The notes under the pieces: generated by a model
The model's database searches: none
What the model saw: the letters and a program-made list of their open reading frames with translations, nothing else
Told to the model about the DNA's origin: nothing
DNA from: an uncultured Pelagibacteraceae bacterium
Lineage (GTDB): Bacteria > Pseudomonadota > Alphaproteobacteria > Pelagibacterales > Pelagibacteraceae
NCBI GenBank assembly: GCA_902554195.1
Contig: CACDNT010000003.1
Location: 1 to 50,180, forward strand
DNA: 50,180 bases
Direction of reading: 5' to 3'
Shown: piece by piece, positions 17,552-27,288 of the stretch
How the letters are laid out: each line of letters starts with the position of its first letter
How positions within the stretch are numbered: the first letter of the stretch is position 1
Made by a program: the position numbers and the translations under genes

Positions 17552-19041
17552 TAAACTGTGTTTTCTTTAATGAATTTATCTGCAGCCGGCAAAATTAATT
17601 TTTTTCTATCCACTTTCATTTTATCAAATATTTTTACCATCATTGAAAGTCTTGGATTTTTTAAAAAAAACTTTCTATTGCGATCTATAAATCTCCAATA
17701 AAGTCCGTCCATTGTGTTACACCATTCTCCTTTTTTAAAATCCATCATTTTCATAAAATAACTTGATCCACAAATGTATGGTTTGGTTGCAAAAATTCCC
17801 CCGTCACTAAATAACCCCATACCATAAACATTGGGTACCATTACCCAATCTGAGGAGTCGACAAACATCTCCATGAACCATTTATAAACAAACACTGGTT
17901 TGATCTCACAAAGGTTCATTATGTTTGATAAAATCATTAATCTTTCAATGTGATGGGACCATCCAAAATTTAATGCGTTTTTAATTGCGTAATCTAATGG
18001 AGGTAAACCTGTCGTTCCATCATACCATGACTTTTTCATTTTACGATTTTGTTTGAAAAAATTTCCAGTTTCCATTTCGTTTGAGTAACTTTGATAAATT
18101 CCTCTCATAAATTCTCTCCATCCTATAACCTGACGAACATAACCTTCTAAAGAATTTAATCTAATTTTTTTACTTTTATGGAAATCTAAAACTTTTTTGA
18201 CAATAAATTCAGGTGTGATTAAACCAAGGTTGATATATGGACTTAAAGCGCTGTGAAATAAGATATTATCTTTTTGATCCACTGCGTCCTCATAATCACC
18301 AAATAAATTAGATTTTTCTTTAATGAAAAAATTCAATAATTTGACCACATCATTATGCTCTGTGGCAAACCAAAAATTTTTGGTTGTTCCTGGATGATCT
18401 TTAAATAGTTTTTCAATAATAGGTTTTAATTTTTTTGTATGATTTGTTTCATTAATTTTAGGAAACTTTGGAATAGAAATATTTTTTGGTAACTTATTTC
18501 TGTTATCTTCATCAAAACTCCATTTGCCTCCAATAGGATTTCCATCAGAACCCATTAATATTCCAGATTTCTTTCTCACTTCCTTATAAAAAGTTGCCAT
18601 GAAAGGTTTTTTTGATTTAGATAGATATTGTTTAAATTCGTCTCTTGAGTTCAAAAACATCGGAGTTTGAATAATATTCCATTTGATCTTTTCTTTTTTT
18701 ACAAATTGATTTATTTTTTTCTCAAAAAATTTATCCTCGACTTCAAAACTTGAAATCTCTTTTATTTTTTTTGAATTAATTATTTTTTTTAATTTTTTTA
18801 AATAGTCGTCTTTAAATTCTTTATCCTCAATTTTAAAATATTCTAATTTAAACTTATCTTTTCTGAGGTTTTCCGCATGTGAACGCATCGATGACAAAAA
18901 GAGAAGTATCTTATTTTTATGATGTTTTTCATAAGTACATAATTGATAATCCTCTGCCATAAAAATTAGGTGGTCTTTTTTGAAGCGATCCAAGTATTTT
19001 GATGGAAATAATTGATTACCCAGTATAAAAAATAACTTCAT
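17551..19041 (-). CDS. Cryptochrome/photolyase-related protein (COG3046 type, (6-4) photolyase-like)
   Basis: FFILGNQLFPSKYLDRFKKDHLIFMAEDYQLC, EGYVRQVIGWREFMRGIYQ, FGWSHHIERLMILSNIMNLCEIKPVFVYKWFMEMFVDSSDWVMVPNVYGMGLFSDGG. Confidence 0.9.
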   Translation of the reverse strand: MKLFFILGNQLFPSKYLDRFKKDHLIFMAEDYQLCTYEKHHKNKILLFLSSMRSHAENLRKDKFKLEYFKIEDKEFKDDYLKKLKKIINSKKIKEISSFEVEDKFFEKKINQFVKKEKIKWNIIQTPMFLNSRDEFKQYLSKSKKPFMATFYKEVRKKSGILMGSDGNPIGGKWSFDEDNRNKLPKNISIPKFPKINETNHTKKLKPIIEKLFKDHPGTTKNFWFATEHNDVVKLLNFFIKEKSNLFGDYEDAVDQKDNILFHSALSPYINLGLITPEFIVKKVLDFHKSKKIRLNSLEGYVRQVIGWREFMRGIYQSYSNEMETGNFFKQNRKMKKSWYDGTTGLPPLDYAIKNALNFGWSHHIERLMILSNIMNLCEIKPVFVYKWFMEMFVDSSDWVMVPNVYGMGLFSDGGIFATKPYICGSSYFMKMMDFKKGEWCNTMDGLYWRFIDRNRKFFLKNPRLSMMVKIFDKMKVDRKKLILPAADKFIKENTV

Positions 19042-19068
19042 AATTAAATATAACTAATAAAATTTTTT

Positions 19069-19779
19069 ATGTCAGAAAAATATCTTATTCTTGGTGCGAC
19101 AGGTTCAATCGGATCTAGTTTAGCTGAACAATTAGTAAATTCAGGAAATTCAGTTCATTTAGTCGGCAGAAATGAAAATGAAACAAAAAATATTTCTGAG
19201 AAATTAGGTTGTAGTTTTACAATAGCTGATGTTTTGCAGGATGGATTTGTGGAAAAGGTTAAAAATGATATTTCTGATGTAAAAGGAATTGCCTACTGTG
19301 TAGGCTCAATTGATTTAAAACCTTTGAGAATGGTCAATGAACAAGATTTTAATAAGTGTATGAAATTAAATTTATACTCAGCAGTGGAAGTTATAAAAGG
19401 ATACCAGGATAGTTTAAAAAAAAATAAAGGTTCAGTAGTTTTATTTTCTACAGTTGCAGCTCAAAGAGGTTTTACAAATCACGCTATAATTGCCTCTACT
19501 AAGGCTGCTGTAGAAGGTTTAACTGTTTCTTTAGCAGCAGAATTTGCTCCTAATATTAGAGTGAACTGTATTGCACCTAGTTTGACTAACTCGAAAATTG
19601 CTGAACCAATGTTAAAAAATAAGGCATTAGCAGATGGTATAGCTAAAGCCCATCCTTTAAAAAGATTAGGTGAAGGTAAGGACTCTGCCTCTCTTGCAAA
19701 ATTTCTTATTACTGACGACAGTTCTTGGGTTACAGGTCAAATCATTGCTGTTGATGGTGGTAGATCAAAACTTTCTTAA
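19069..19779 (+). CDS. SDR-family oxidoreductase
   Basis: LGATGSIGSSLAEQL nucleotide-binding motif, NVRVNCIAPS-like NIRVNCIAPSLT, C-terminal VTGQIIAVDGGRS. Confidence 0.9.
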   Translation: MSEKYLILGATGSIGSSLAEQLVNSGNSVHLVGRNENETKNISEKLGCSFTIADVLQDGFVEKVKNDISDVKGIAYCVGSIDLKPLRMVNEQDFNKCMKLNLYSAVEVIKGYQDSLKKNKGSVVLFSTVAAQRGFTNHAIIASTKAAVEGLTVSLAAEFAPNIRVNCIAPSLTNSKIAEPMLKNKALADGIAKAHPLKRLGEGKDSASLAKFLITDDSSWVTGQIIAVDGGRSKLS

Positions 19780-19780
19780 A

Positions 19781-20845
19781 GTGAAAAGAACGCTTGTTAC
19801 AATTTTTTTATTTACACTTTTTATAAATTATTCATTCGCTGATAATTTAAGATTTAAGAAGATTGTAAATTTAAAAGGTCCATGGGGATCTACTTTTATT
19901 AATGATAGAGAATTATTAATTACCGAAAAAAGTGGGGAAATTAAATTAATAGAACTTAATACTAATAAAATTTCTTCATTAAATCACAATCTTAACTATT
20001 TAGAGCATGGACAGGGTGGTTTATTAGATATTCTTTTTAAAGATGATTTTGTCTATGTTTCTTATACCGAAAATAGAGGAAATTGGAAAACTAGTACTTC
20101 AATAGCAAAATCGAAATTTAATAAAAAAGATTTAATATTTAAAAATATTTTTCAAGCTAATCCACCTATAGATTCAGGATATCACTTTGGATCAAGGTTG
20201 GCGATCAAAGATGGTTATCTTTTCGCGTCTGCTGGTGAAAGAGGTCAAGGTATGATTGCACAAGATCCTACAAAGCATCCTGGTAGTATCATTAGAATAA
20301 ATATTGATGGAAGTATCCCAAAAGATAATCCAAAATTTCAGGGTAAATCAGATTGGTTACCTGAAATTTATCAAATAGGTATTAGAAATCCTCAAGGTCT
20401 AACTTTATCACCATTTGATGAAAAAATTTATATGAGTAATCATGGAGCGAAAGGTGGAGATTGGTTTGGTGAAGCAAAAAAAGGTGAAAATTATGGATGG
20501 AAAATTTTAGGTTGGGGAGGGACAAACTATTCAGGCATTCCTATCGGTCCAAAATGGAAACCAGGTTTTACGAAAGCGATACAATATTGGGTGCCGTCTA
20601 TAGCAACAAGTGCAATCACAATTTATAAAGGAGAAGAGTTTAGTGAATGGAATGGACATGCTTTAATTACTTCACTTAAAGACAAATCTTTGAGAAAATT
20701 AATATTTGACGACTTATCTAATGTAAAAGAGGAAATCATATTTAAAAATAAAATTGGAAGAATAAGAGATATACAAGTACATCCTAATAACGGAAAAATT
20801 TACTTTTTAGGAGAAGACGCTCTCTGGCTGATGGAGAAAATCTAA
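19781..20845 (+). CDS. PQQ-dependent sugar dehydrogenase (glucose/sorbosone dehydrogenase family)
   Basis: GTG start 19781 gives signal peptide VKRTLVTIFLFTLFINYSFA; NLKGPWGSTFINDRELLITEKSG, HPGSIIRINIDGSIPKDNP, YQIGIRNPQGL. ORF track start 19670 lies inside the SDR gene. Confidence 0.9.
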   Translation: MKRTLVTIFLFTLFINYSFADNLRFKKIVNLKGPWGSTFINDRELLITEKSGEIKLIELNTNKISSLNHNLNYLEHGQGGLLDILFKDDFVYVSYTENRGNWKTSTSIAKSKFNKKDLIFKNIFQANPPIDSGYHFGSRLAIKDGYLFASAGERGQGMIAQDPTKHPGSIIRINIDGSIPKDNPKFQGKSDWLPEIYQIGIRNPQGLTLSPFDEKIYMSNHGAKGGDWFGEAKKGENYGWKILGWGGTNYSGIPIGPKWKPGFTKAIQYWVPSIATSAITIYKGEEFSEWNGHALITSLKDKSLRKLIFDDLSNVKEEIIFKNKIGRIRDIQVHPNNGKIYFLGEDALWLMEKI

Positions 20846-20902
20846 TTTTTTAGATATAAGTAACCACTTAATTCAATTAAAAGATTATATCTAAATAAAT
20901 TT

Positions 20903-21802
20903 ATGAACTGGGTAGTTTTTACAATTTTAGCAGCTTTTTTTCAAAATCTAAGAACTTCATTACAGAAAAAATTAAATAAAGATTTATCATTGGTTGCTTC
21001 TGCATACGTAAGATTTGCCTTTGCATTACCATTTGCTTTTGTATTATTTTTTTTTTTTCACGATTTTGACATCATTTCAGATATTCTAGATCAAACTAAC
21101 TTCATTTTTTTTACTTTTTTAGGATCTATTTTACAAGTTACTTTTACAATAACACTATTATACCTTTTTAGATTTTCGAATTTTGTTGTCGGTACTTCAC
21201 TAAGTAAAACAGAAGTTATTCAAATTGCGATTTTTGAATATATCATATTAAAAGATAAACTAAATTTGCTTGGTGTTTTTGGAATAATAATTGCAACGCT
21301 TGGGGTTATTATTATTTCGATCAAAGATTATAAATTGTTTTTTAAAAATTTTTTTTCAAAGGTAACACTTATTGGATTAGGAGCAGGACTTTTATTGGGT
21401 CTCAGTGTTGTCTATTTTAGGGCAGCAGCACTAACACTAGAAAATTTTTCTTCTAATTTTGATAAAGCGCTTACTACAGTTTTTTTTGCTTTAGTAATTC
21501 AAACTATAATCATTAGTGCATATCTGATAATTTTTGAAAAATCGGAATTCAAAAAGTTTTTTGATAATAAATTTGAAATATGTTTGACCGGACTAGCGGG
21601 TTTTCTAGCGACATTATCCTGGTTTTTTGCTTTCACTTTAATTCAAGCATCTTTCGTAAGAGCTGTTGGTCAAATTGAAATATTTTTTAGTTACATCTCA
21701 TCAAAATATCTTTTTAAAGAAAAAATAACTTTTATTGAAATTTTAGGTATTTTGATATTTATAGCTGGTGCAACTTTATTGCTTTTAACAAGAACAACTT
21801 AA
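20903..21802 (+). CDS. EamA/DMT-family transporter
   Basis: Roughly ten TM helices; C-terminal FLGILIFIAGATLLL-like motif. Confidence 0.8.
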   Translation: MNWVVFTILAAFFQNLRTSLQKKLNKDLSLVASAYVRFAFALPFAFVLFFFFHDFDIISDILDQTNFIFFTFLGSILQVTFTITLLYLFRFSNFVVGTSLSKTEVIQIAIFEYIILKDKLNLLGVFGIIIATLGVIIISIKDYKLFFKNFFSKVTLIGLGAGLLLGLSVVYFRAAALTLENFSSNFDKALTTVFFALVIQTIIISAYLIIFEKSEFKKFFDNKFEICLTGLAGFLATLSWFFAFTLIQASFVRAVGQIEIFFSYISSKYLFKEKITFIEILGILIFIAGATLLLLTRTT

Positions 21803-21805
21803 TCT

Positions 21806-22072
21806 TTAATTATTTAATAATTTATTTTTTGCCTTTTCAAACTCTTCTTGAGTTAATACACCGCTTTCTCTTAGTGCATTCAATTTTTCTAATTCATTAC
21901 TCAAAGATTTATCAGTGTTTAACTCCTCGTTATTCTCATCTGTTTCATTTTCATCTTTGTTAGCTTGGTTAGCTTGCTTAGCACTAACACCACTCATGAT
22001 AGCTCTCGTCCCTAAGTATAAGACAAAGAATAAAATAGGAATTACCAGTCCAAAGAAAATCAATTTTTCCAT
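21806..22072 (-). CDS. Small membrane protein with SHOCT-type C-terminus
   Basis: ELEKLNALRESGVLTQEEFEKAKNKLL. Confidence 0.75.
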   Translation of the reverse strand: MEKLIFFGLVIPILFFVLYLGTRAIMSGVSAKQANQANKDENETDENNEELNTDKSLSNELEKLNALRESGVLTQEEFEKAKNKLLNN

Positions 22073-22075
22073 TAC

Positions 22076-22279
22076 CTAATCATCATCCTCTTCTCTCCAA
22101 TTTTTTTCATACATTAGCCAAGCTGCATATATAACTGAAAATGTTCCAACAATCATACCATAATCAAAACCTGTTTGTTGATCATATAAGTACCAGCCCA
22201 ATTGGGTCGCTCCAATGGTAGGAACTGTTAAAATTAAGAATACAATTGCAATTCTGTATGGATATTTAGGTTTCTTCAC
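22076..22279 (-). CDS. Small uncharacterised membrane protein
   Basis: 67 aa intact ORF, two TM helices, adjacent to the SHOCT gene. Confidence 0.6.
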   Translation of the reverse strand: MKKPKYPYRIAIVFLILTVPTIGATQLGWYLYDQQTGFDYGMIVGTFSVIYAAWLMYEKNWREEDDD

Positions 22280-22315
22280 ACCTCAAAATATCAAAAAATT
22301 TAAAAGGTTGTAACT

Positions 22316-23161
22316 TTAAAGTTGCGATCTTTTGAAACACTCTACAGTATTTTTTAATAAACAAGCGATTGTCATTGGTCCAACTCCACCTGGAACTGGT
22401 GTTAAAGCTTTAGCATTTTTTGAAACTTCATCAAATGCAACATCGCCAACAATACCTTTATCGGTTTTGTTAATTCCAACGTCAATTACGATTGTGTCTT
22501 TTTTAACCCAATCTCCTTTAACAAGTTCAGGGATACCGACAGCAGCAATAATAATATCTGCTTCTAAACATTCAGCCTTGAGATCTTTTGTTTTTGAGTG
22601 GGTAATTGTTACCGTGCAATTTTCTTTTAAAAGAAGTTGTGTCATTGGTTTTCCATTTAGATTAGATCTTCCAACTACAACTGCTTTTTTTCCACTTAAG
22701 TTTGGCTCAATTTTTTTAATTAATAAATAACAGCCTAGCGGAGTACAGGGTACAGAACTCTCATAACCTGAAGAAAGATTACCAACATTCATAGGATGAA
22801 ATCCATCAACGTCTTTAGATGGATGAATAGCCTCAATAATTTTTTGTTTATCGATATGTTTTGGCAAAGGTAACTGAACTAAAATACCAGAAACGGTCTT
22901 ATCTTTATTTAGATCATCAATCTTATCCAAAATAACTTTTTCTTCTACAGAGTCTGGGTATTTAATTACATCAGACTTTAAACCAACCTCTTTTGCTGAT
23001 TTCTCTTTGTTCCTTACATATATTTGACTAGGGGTAAGATCTCCAATCAAAATCACCGTTAAACCTGGCACTTTATTATACTTATTTTTTAATTCAGCTA
23101 CTTCTTGTTTAAGTTCTTCTCTTAATTCAGCTGCTGCTTTTTTTCCGTCAATTAAAATCAT
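22316..23161 (-). CDS. folD: Bifunctional methylenetetrahydrofolate dehydrogenase/cyclohydrolase FolD
   Basis: GILVQLPLPKHID, PSKDVDGFHPMNVGNL, VVGRSNLNGKPMTQLL, TPVPGGVGPMTIACL. Start refined to ATG 23161 (MILIDGKKAAAEL). Confidence 0.95.
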   Translation of the reverse strand: MILIDGKKAAAELREELKQEVAELKNKYNKVPGLTVILIGDLTPSQIYVRNKEKSAKEVGLKSDVIKYPDSVEEKVILDKIDDLNKDKTVSGILVQLPLPKHIDKQKIIEAIHPSKDVDGFHPMNVGNLSSGYESSVPCTPLGCYLLIKKIEPNLSGKKAVVVGRSNLNGKPMTQLLLKENCTVTITHSKTKDLKAECLEADIIIAAVGIPELVKGDWVKKDTIVIDVGINKTDKGIVGDVAFDEVSKNAKALTPVPGGVGPMTIACLLKNTVECFKRSQL

Positions 23162-23166
23162 AAGTT

Positions 23167-23457
23167 TTAAAAAATTAAAGGTGCGATGTAGAGCTTCATA
23201 CACATTTCTATAAACCAAATCAATAGAAGTAATATAATGGGTGAGATATCTAAAGATCCTAAATTAGGTAAAAAACGTCTTATTTTATTTAGTATAGGAT
23301 CTGTTAAACGATATGTTAATTCTAAAATTGAATAAACAAATCTATTTTGTGTATTTAAAACATTAAAAGCAACCAACCAGCTTATAATTACATTCGCTAT
23401 TACTACGTAGGAATAAAGCTTTAATATTTGTAAAGCAAAATAAAAAATGGCTATCAT
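23167..23457 (-). CDS. YggT family membrane protein
   Basis: VIISWLVAFNVLN...LTDPILNKIRRFLPNLGSLDISPIILLLLIWF. Confidence 0.85.
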   Translation of the reverse strand: MIAIFYFALQILKLYSYVVIANVIISWLVAFNVLNTQNRFVYSILELTYRLTDPILNKIRRFLPNLGSLDISPIILLLLIWFIEMCMKLYIAPLIF

Positions 23458-24539
23458 TTTTTCTCTATATAAATAGATGAACTTGGGAATGCAAAAGATG
23501 CTTTGTTTTTTTCGACAATTTTTTTAATTTCGATTGCTAATTTCTCTTTTACAGATAACCACTCGTTCCAACTATCTGATTTAGTAAAACAACGAACGTA
23601 CATATCAATTGAACTATCAGAGAATTTGTCAACTCTTACTGCAATGCCTATACTAGTATTAAAGTCTTCACTTTTTTGAATGTGATCTTCAATTTCATTT
23701 CTTATAGTTTTTAGTTGATCAACTGTTGTGTCATATTGAAGAGTTATAATCCAGCTTATTAGCCAATTAGAAGTTTCACTGACATTGACAACTGCATTTT
23801 CAGCAAATTGAAAGTTAGGAATAATTGCAAGGGATTTATCAAACTTTCTTATCGTCGTTGATCTAAATCCAATTTTTTCAACTATACCCTCTATAATTCC
23901 CTCTACTAATATCCAATCACCAATTTTAAATCTTTTTTCAACCAAAACTAAAATACCTGAAATCAAATTTTTAAATAAATCTTGAGCACCTAAAGCTACT
24001 GCAACACCAAACAAACCAAGACCAGCAATAATTGGTCCTATCTTTATTCCCCACAGTTCTAGGACAGCTGCTAGACCTAAAATAAAAATTAGTATTTTTA
24101 AAGATTTAATAATCCACCCAATTAATTCTCTTGTTAAAAGTTTATCAAGTCCACTTAATATATATGAGACGGGCTCAATAATTTGATGCATCACCCAAAA
24201 AATTAAAATTGTTATCAAAGTTCTATTTATTGTGTCAACAACCTCTCTGCCTTCGATTGAAAAAGTCATATAATAACTTGCTATAAAAAAACCTAAAACA
24301 ATCGGCAAGAATCTTGCTGGTCCAATCAATGAAGATACAAAAGTATCATCTAATTTATTAGTAGTTCTCTTGGAAATTATTTCTAATTTTTTAATAATAA
24401 GTTTACTTATTAATCCTCTAAATATTAAAAAAATTAAAAATATTCCAATACCAATTAATATTTGGAAAATATCTACTCCTAATATCCCTCTATTCCAGAC
24501 TGATAAAAATACTTCAGAAAAATTATTTATTATTTCCAT
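23454..24539 (-). CDS. Mechanosensitive ion channel MscS family protein
   Basis: GLGLFGVAVALGAQDLFKNLISGILVLVEKRFKIGDWI pore/beta-domain motif. Confidence 0.9.
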   Translation of the reverse strand: MEIINNFSEVFLSVWNRGILGVDIFQILIGIGIFLIFLIFRGLISKLIIKKLEIISKRTTNKLDDTFVSSLIGPARFLPIVLGFFIASYYMTFSIEGREVVDTINRTLITILIFWVMHQIIEPVSYILSGLDKLLTRELIGWIIKSLKILIFILGLAAVLELWGIKIGPIIAGLGLFGVAVALGAQDLFKNLISGILVLVEKRFKIGDWILVEGIIEGIVEKIGFRSTTIRKFDKSLAIIPNFQFAENAVVNVSETSNWLISWIITLQYDTTVDQLKTIRNEIEDHIQKSEDFNTSIGIAVRVDKFSDSSIDMYVRCFTKSDSWNEWLSVKEKLAIEIKKIVEKNKASFAFPSSSIYIEKK

Positions 24540-24541
24540 AG

Positions 24542-25240
24542 TTAAATTTTATATAACAAAAATTCCTCTTCTCCAGGATTAAAAAGAAATATCTTTTTCC
24601 ACTTAATTTCATTTAATTTAGCTGATGTTTTTTCCCCTATACACATCAAATTAGTACTCATCCAAAGACTTTCCAGCTGATTAAATTTTATAAATTTTAA
24701 AAAACTTGATGCACTATTTTGTGAATAAACGTAAACCATATCGGGCATATCAAGTTTTAACTTATTGATAAAATCATTATCAAATTTTTCATTATGTACA
24801 GTTTCATAGTTTATCAATCTTTTAACTTCGTATCCCTCATTTTGCAGTTGATTATTAAGATCCACTGAAATGTTTTCTCCACTTACATAAATTAATTTAC
24901 CCTCGGTTTTATCAAAATTCTGCAATATCAATTCTTTCAAATTTAGAACGTTTCCCTCTGCAGCAATTGTATTTGAAAAACCATGACCTCTTGCTTCTTT
25001 TTCGGTTGCATTTCCTACGCAAAAACATTTTATATTTTTATCTAGTCCGTTTAAATTTAAAAATCTTACAGCATTAGAACTTGTAAAAATAATACCCTTG
25101 AACTTAGAAAGATCTATTTCTTCATGTAGAATCTTTTTGATTGATAATAAAGGTAAATGTGAAACCTTATGACCAAGAGACTGAAATTTAATGATCATTT
25201 CAGAACAATCTTCTAAAGGTCTGGTTAATAGAATATGCAT
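24542..25240 (-). CDS. hemD: Uroporphyrinogen-III synthase
   Basis: LLTRPLEDC, GIIFTSSNAVRF, and position directly downstream of hemC. Confidence 0.85.
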   Translation of the reverse strand: MHILLTRPLEDCSEMIIKFQSLGHKVSHLPLLSIKKILHEEIDLSKFKGIIFTSSNAVRFLNLNGLDKNIKCFCVGNATEKEARGHGFSNTIAAEGNVLNLKELILQNFDKTEGKLIYVSGENISVDLNNQLQNEGYEVKRLINYETVHNEKFDNDFINKLKLDMPDMVYVYSQNSASSFLKFIKFNQLESLWMSTNLMCIGEKTSAKLNEIKWKKIFLFNPGEEEFLLYKI

Positions 25241-25241
25241 T

Positions 25242-26159
25242 TTATTTTTTATAAGTATTATTCGACTTTATTTTTAAAATTTGACCAATCTCATTTCCAA
25301 GTTCTCTAAAATTTTCTAATTTGTCGGATTTTTTTTCATAAAATCTTTGTGAACCATCTAATGAGAAGAGCTCTGCTTCTACTGTAATTTTGTTTTCATC
25401 TATTTTAGAATGAATTCCAACTGCTGTTTCACAATCCCCCTCTAAAATTTTTAGAATATTTCTTTCAGCATGTGCTCTTTTATAAGTCTCTTTATGATTA
25501 ATTTTTTTTAACATTGAAATCATGTCTTCATCATTTACTCTACACTGTATAGCAATTATTCCTTGCCCTGCACTTGGAATTATTTCCTCAATAGAAAAAA
25601 TTTCTGAAATTTTATCCTCTAATTTTAAGTACTTTATACCAGCATAAGATAAAATTATCGCATCATACTCACCATCCATTAATTTTTTTATCCTAGTGTC
25701 AACATTCCCTCTTATAAGTTTACAATTAAAATCTGGTCTAATTTTTTTAATTTGAAATTGTCGTCTGTAAGAAGATGTTCCAATAACAGCATTCTTTTTT
25801 AAATCTTTAAATTTTTTATTCCCATTAATTATTACGATTTCTCTCGCATCAGTTCTCTCAAGAAATGTGTCTGTTAAAAGGCCATTGGTCTCAATTGCTG
25901 GCATGTCTTTTAGTGCATGAACTGCTATGTCTATATTATTTTTTTGGAGCTCTTGTTCAATACTACTTGAAAATAAACCTTTGCCACCAACATCAGATAA
26001 TCTGGTGTCTTGTATCTCATCCCCTTTGGTAGAAATTTTTTCAATATTTATATCCTGGTCAGTAAAGTTGGTTGCTTCAATAATTTTCTCTTTTACTTTT
26101 TTTGCATATAATAATGCTAACTTACTTCCTCGAGACCCAATTGTTATTTTCTTTTTCAT
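25242..26159 (-). CDS. hemC: Porphobilinogen deaminase
   Basis: IGSRGSKLAL, DIAVHALKDMPA, GTSSYRRQ, RGNVDTRI, LEGDCETAVG. Confidence 0.95.
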   Translation of the reverse strand: MKKKITIGSRGSKLALLYAKKVKEKIIEATNFTDQDINIEKISTKGDEIQDTRLSDVGGKGLFSSSIEQELQKNNIDIAVHALKDMPAIETNGLLTDTFLERTDAREIVIINGNKKFKDLKKNAVIGTSSYRRQFQIKKIRPDFNCKLIRGNVDTRIKKLMDGEYDAIILSYAGIKYLKLEDKISEIFSIEEIIPSAGQGIIAIQCRVNDEDMISMLKKINHKETYKRAHAERNILKILEGDCETAVGIHSKIDENKITVEAELFSLDGSQRFYEKKSDKLENFRELGNEIGQILKIKSNNTYKK

Positions 26160-26214
26160 AAAAAAATCATTTCTTACTTGTATTGGGATTGTACAATTAT
26201 TAAAAACTATTTGT

Positions 26215-27288
26215 ATGAATAAAAAACCCTTAATTCTTGGAATAGAAACTAGTTGCGATGAAACTGCAGCATCTTTAATTTCAGAAAATGAGCGAGGAAT
26301 ACCAATAATTCTCTCTAATATTGTTTCTAGCCAAACAGAAGTGCATAAAGAATTTGGTGGGGTTGTTCCTGAACTTGCTGCCCGATCCCATTTAGAAAAA
26401 ATTGATTGGATCGTTCAAAAGGCTTTGGATGAAAGTAGGAAAAAAATAGACGAAATAGATGCGGTTGCTGCAACGGCTGGACCAGGATTAGTTGTTTGCT
26501 TATCGATTGGTTTAAGTTTTGGTAAAACCTTTGCTAATTTAATTAAAAAACCATTTATTGCAGTTAATCACTTAGAAGGCCATGCTCTAAGTCCAAGAAT
26601 TAATTCAGAATTAGAATACCCATATTTATTTTTATTAATTTCAGGTGGACACTCACAGTTTCTAAATGTTGGAGGACTTGGAAATTATAAAAGGTTAGGT
26701 ACAACTATAGACGATGCTTTAGGTGAAGCATTTGATAAGACTGCAAAATTATTAGGGATAGAATTTCCTGGTGGACCCAAAATTGAAGTTTTTGCTGATA
26801 AGGGAAATCCTGAAAGATATAAGTTACCAAAGCCAATTATTAATAGGGGTGGTTGTAATTTATCATTTGCAGGCTTAAAGACAGCAGTTTTAAAAATATC
26901 AAAAAAGATAAAAACAGAACAAGATAAATTTGATTTAGCAGCCTCTTTTCAAAAAACAATAATTGAAATCCTGAATAAGAAGACAAAGATTGCTTTTTTA
27001 GAGTTTGAGAAACAAAATAAACTTAAAAAAAAAATTTTTGTTGTTGCCGGTGGTGTTGCAGCTAACAAAAAAATTAGATCAATGTTAATTAATTTATGTA
27101 ATGAAAAAAATTATGAAAGTATATTTCCACCAATAGAACTCTGTGGCGATAATGCTGCAATGATAGGGATGGTGGGCTTAGAAAAATTTAAATTAAATCA
27201 ATTCAATGATTTGAATTATCCAGCAAAACCCAGATGGCCACTAGATGAAAAAGCTAATTTCTTAAAAGGAGCAGGTGTAAAATTATAA
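26215..27288 (+). CDS. tsaD: tRNA N6-adenosine threonylcarbamoyltransferase TsaD
   Basis: LILGIETSCDETAASL, VVPELAARSHLE, NHLEGHALS, SGGHSQ. Start refined to ATG 26215. Confidence 0.95.
   Translation: MNKKPLILGIETSCDETAASLISENERGIPIILSNIVSSQTEVHKEFGGVVPELAARSHLEKIDWIVQKALDESRKKIDEIDAVAATAGPGLVVCLSIGLSFGKTFANLIKKPFIAVNHLEGHALSPRINSELEYPYLFLLISGGHSQFLNVGGLGNYKRLGTTIDDALGEAFDKTAKLLGIEFPGGPKIEVFADKGNPERYKLPKPIINRGGCNLSFAGLKTAVLKISKKIKTEQDKFDLAASFQKTIIEILNKKTKIAFLEFEKQNKLKKKIFVVAGGVAANKKIRSMLINLCNEKNYESIFPPIELCGDNAAMIGMVGLEKFKLNQFNDLNYPAKPRWPLDEKANFLKGAGVKL

Noticed and set aside
22332-22730. 132-aa plus-strand ORF antisense to folD
   Set aside because: Shadow ORF of a confidently identified FolD; no independent evidence.
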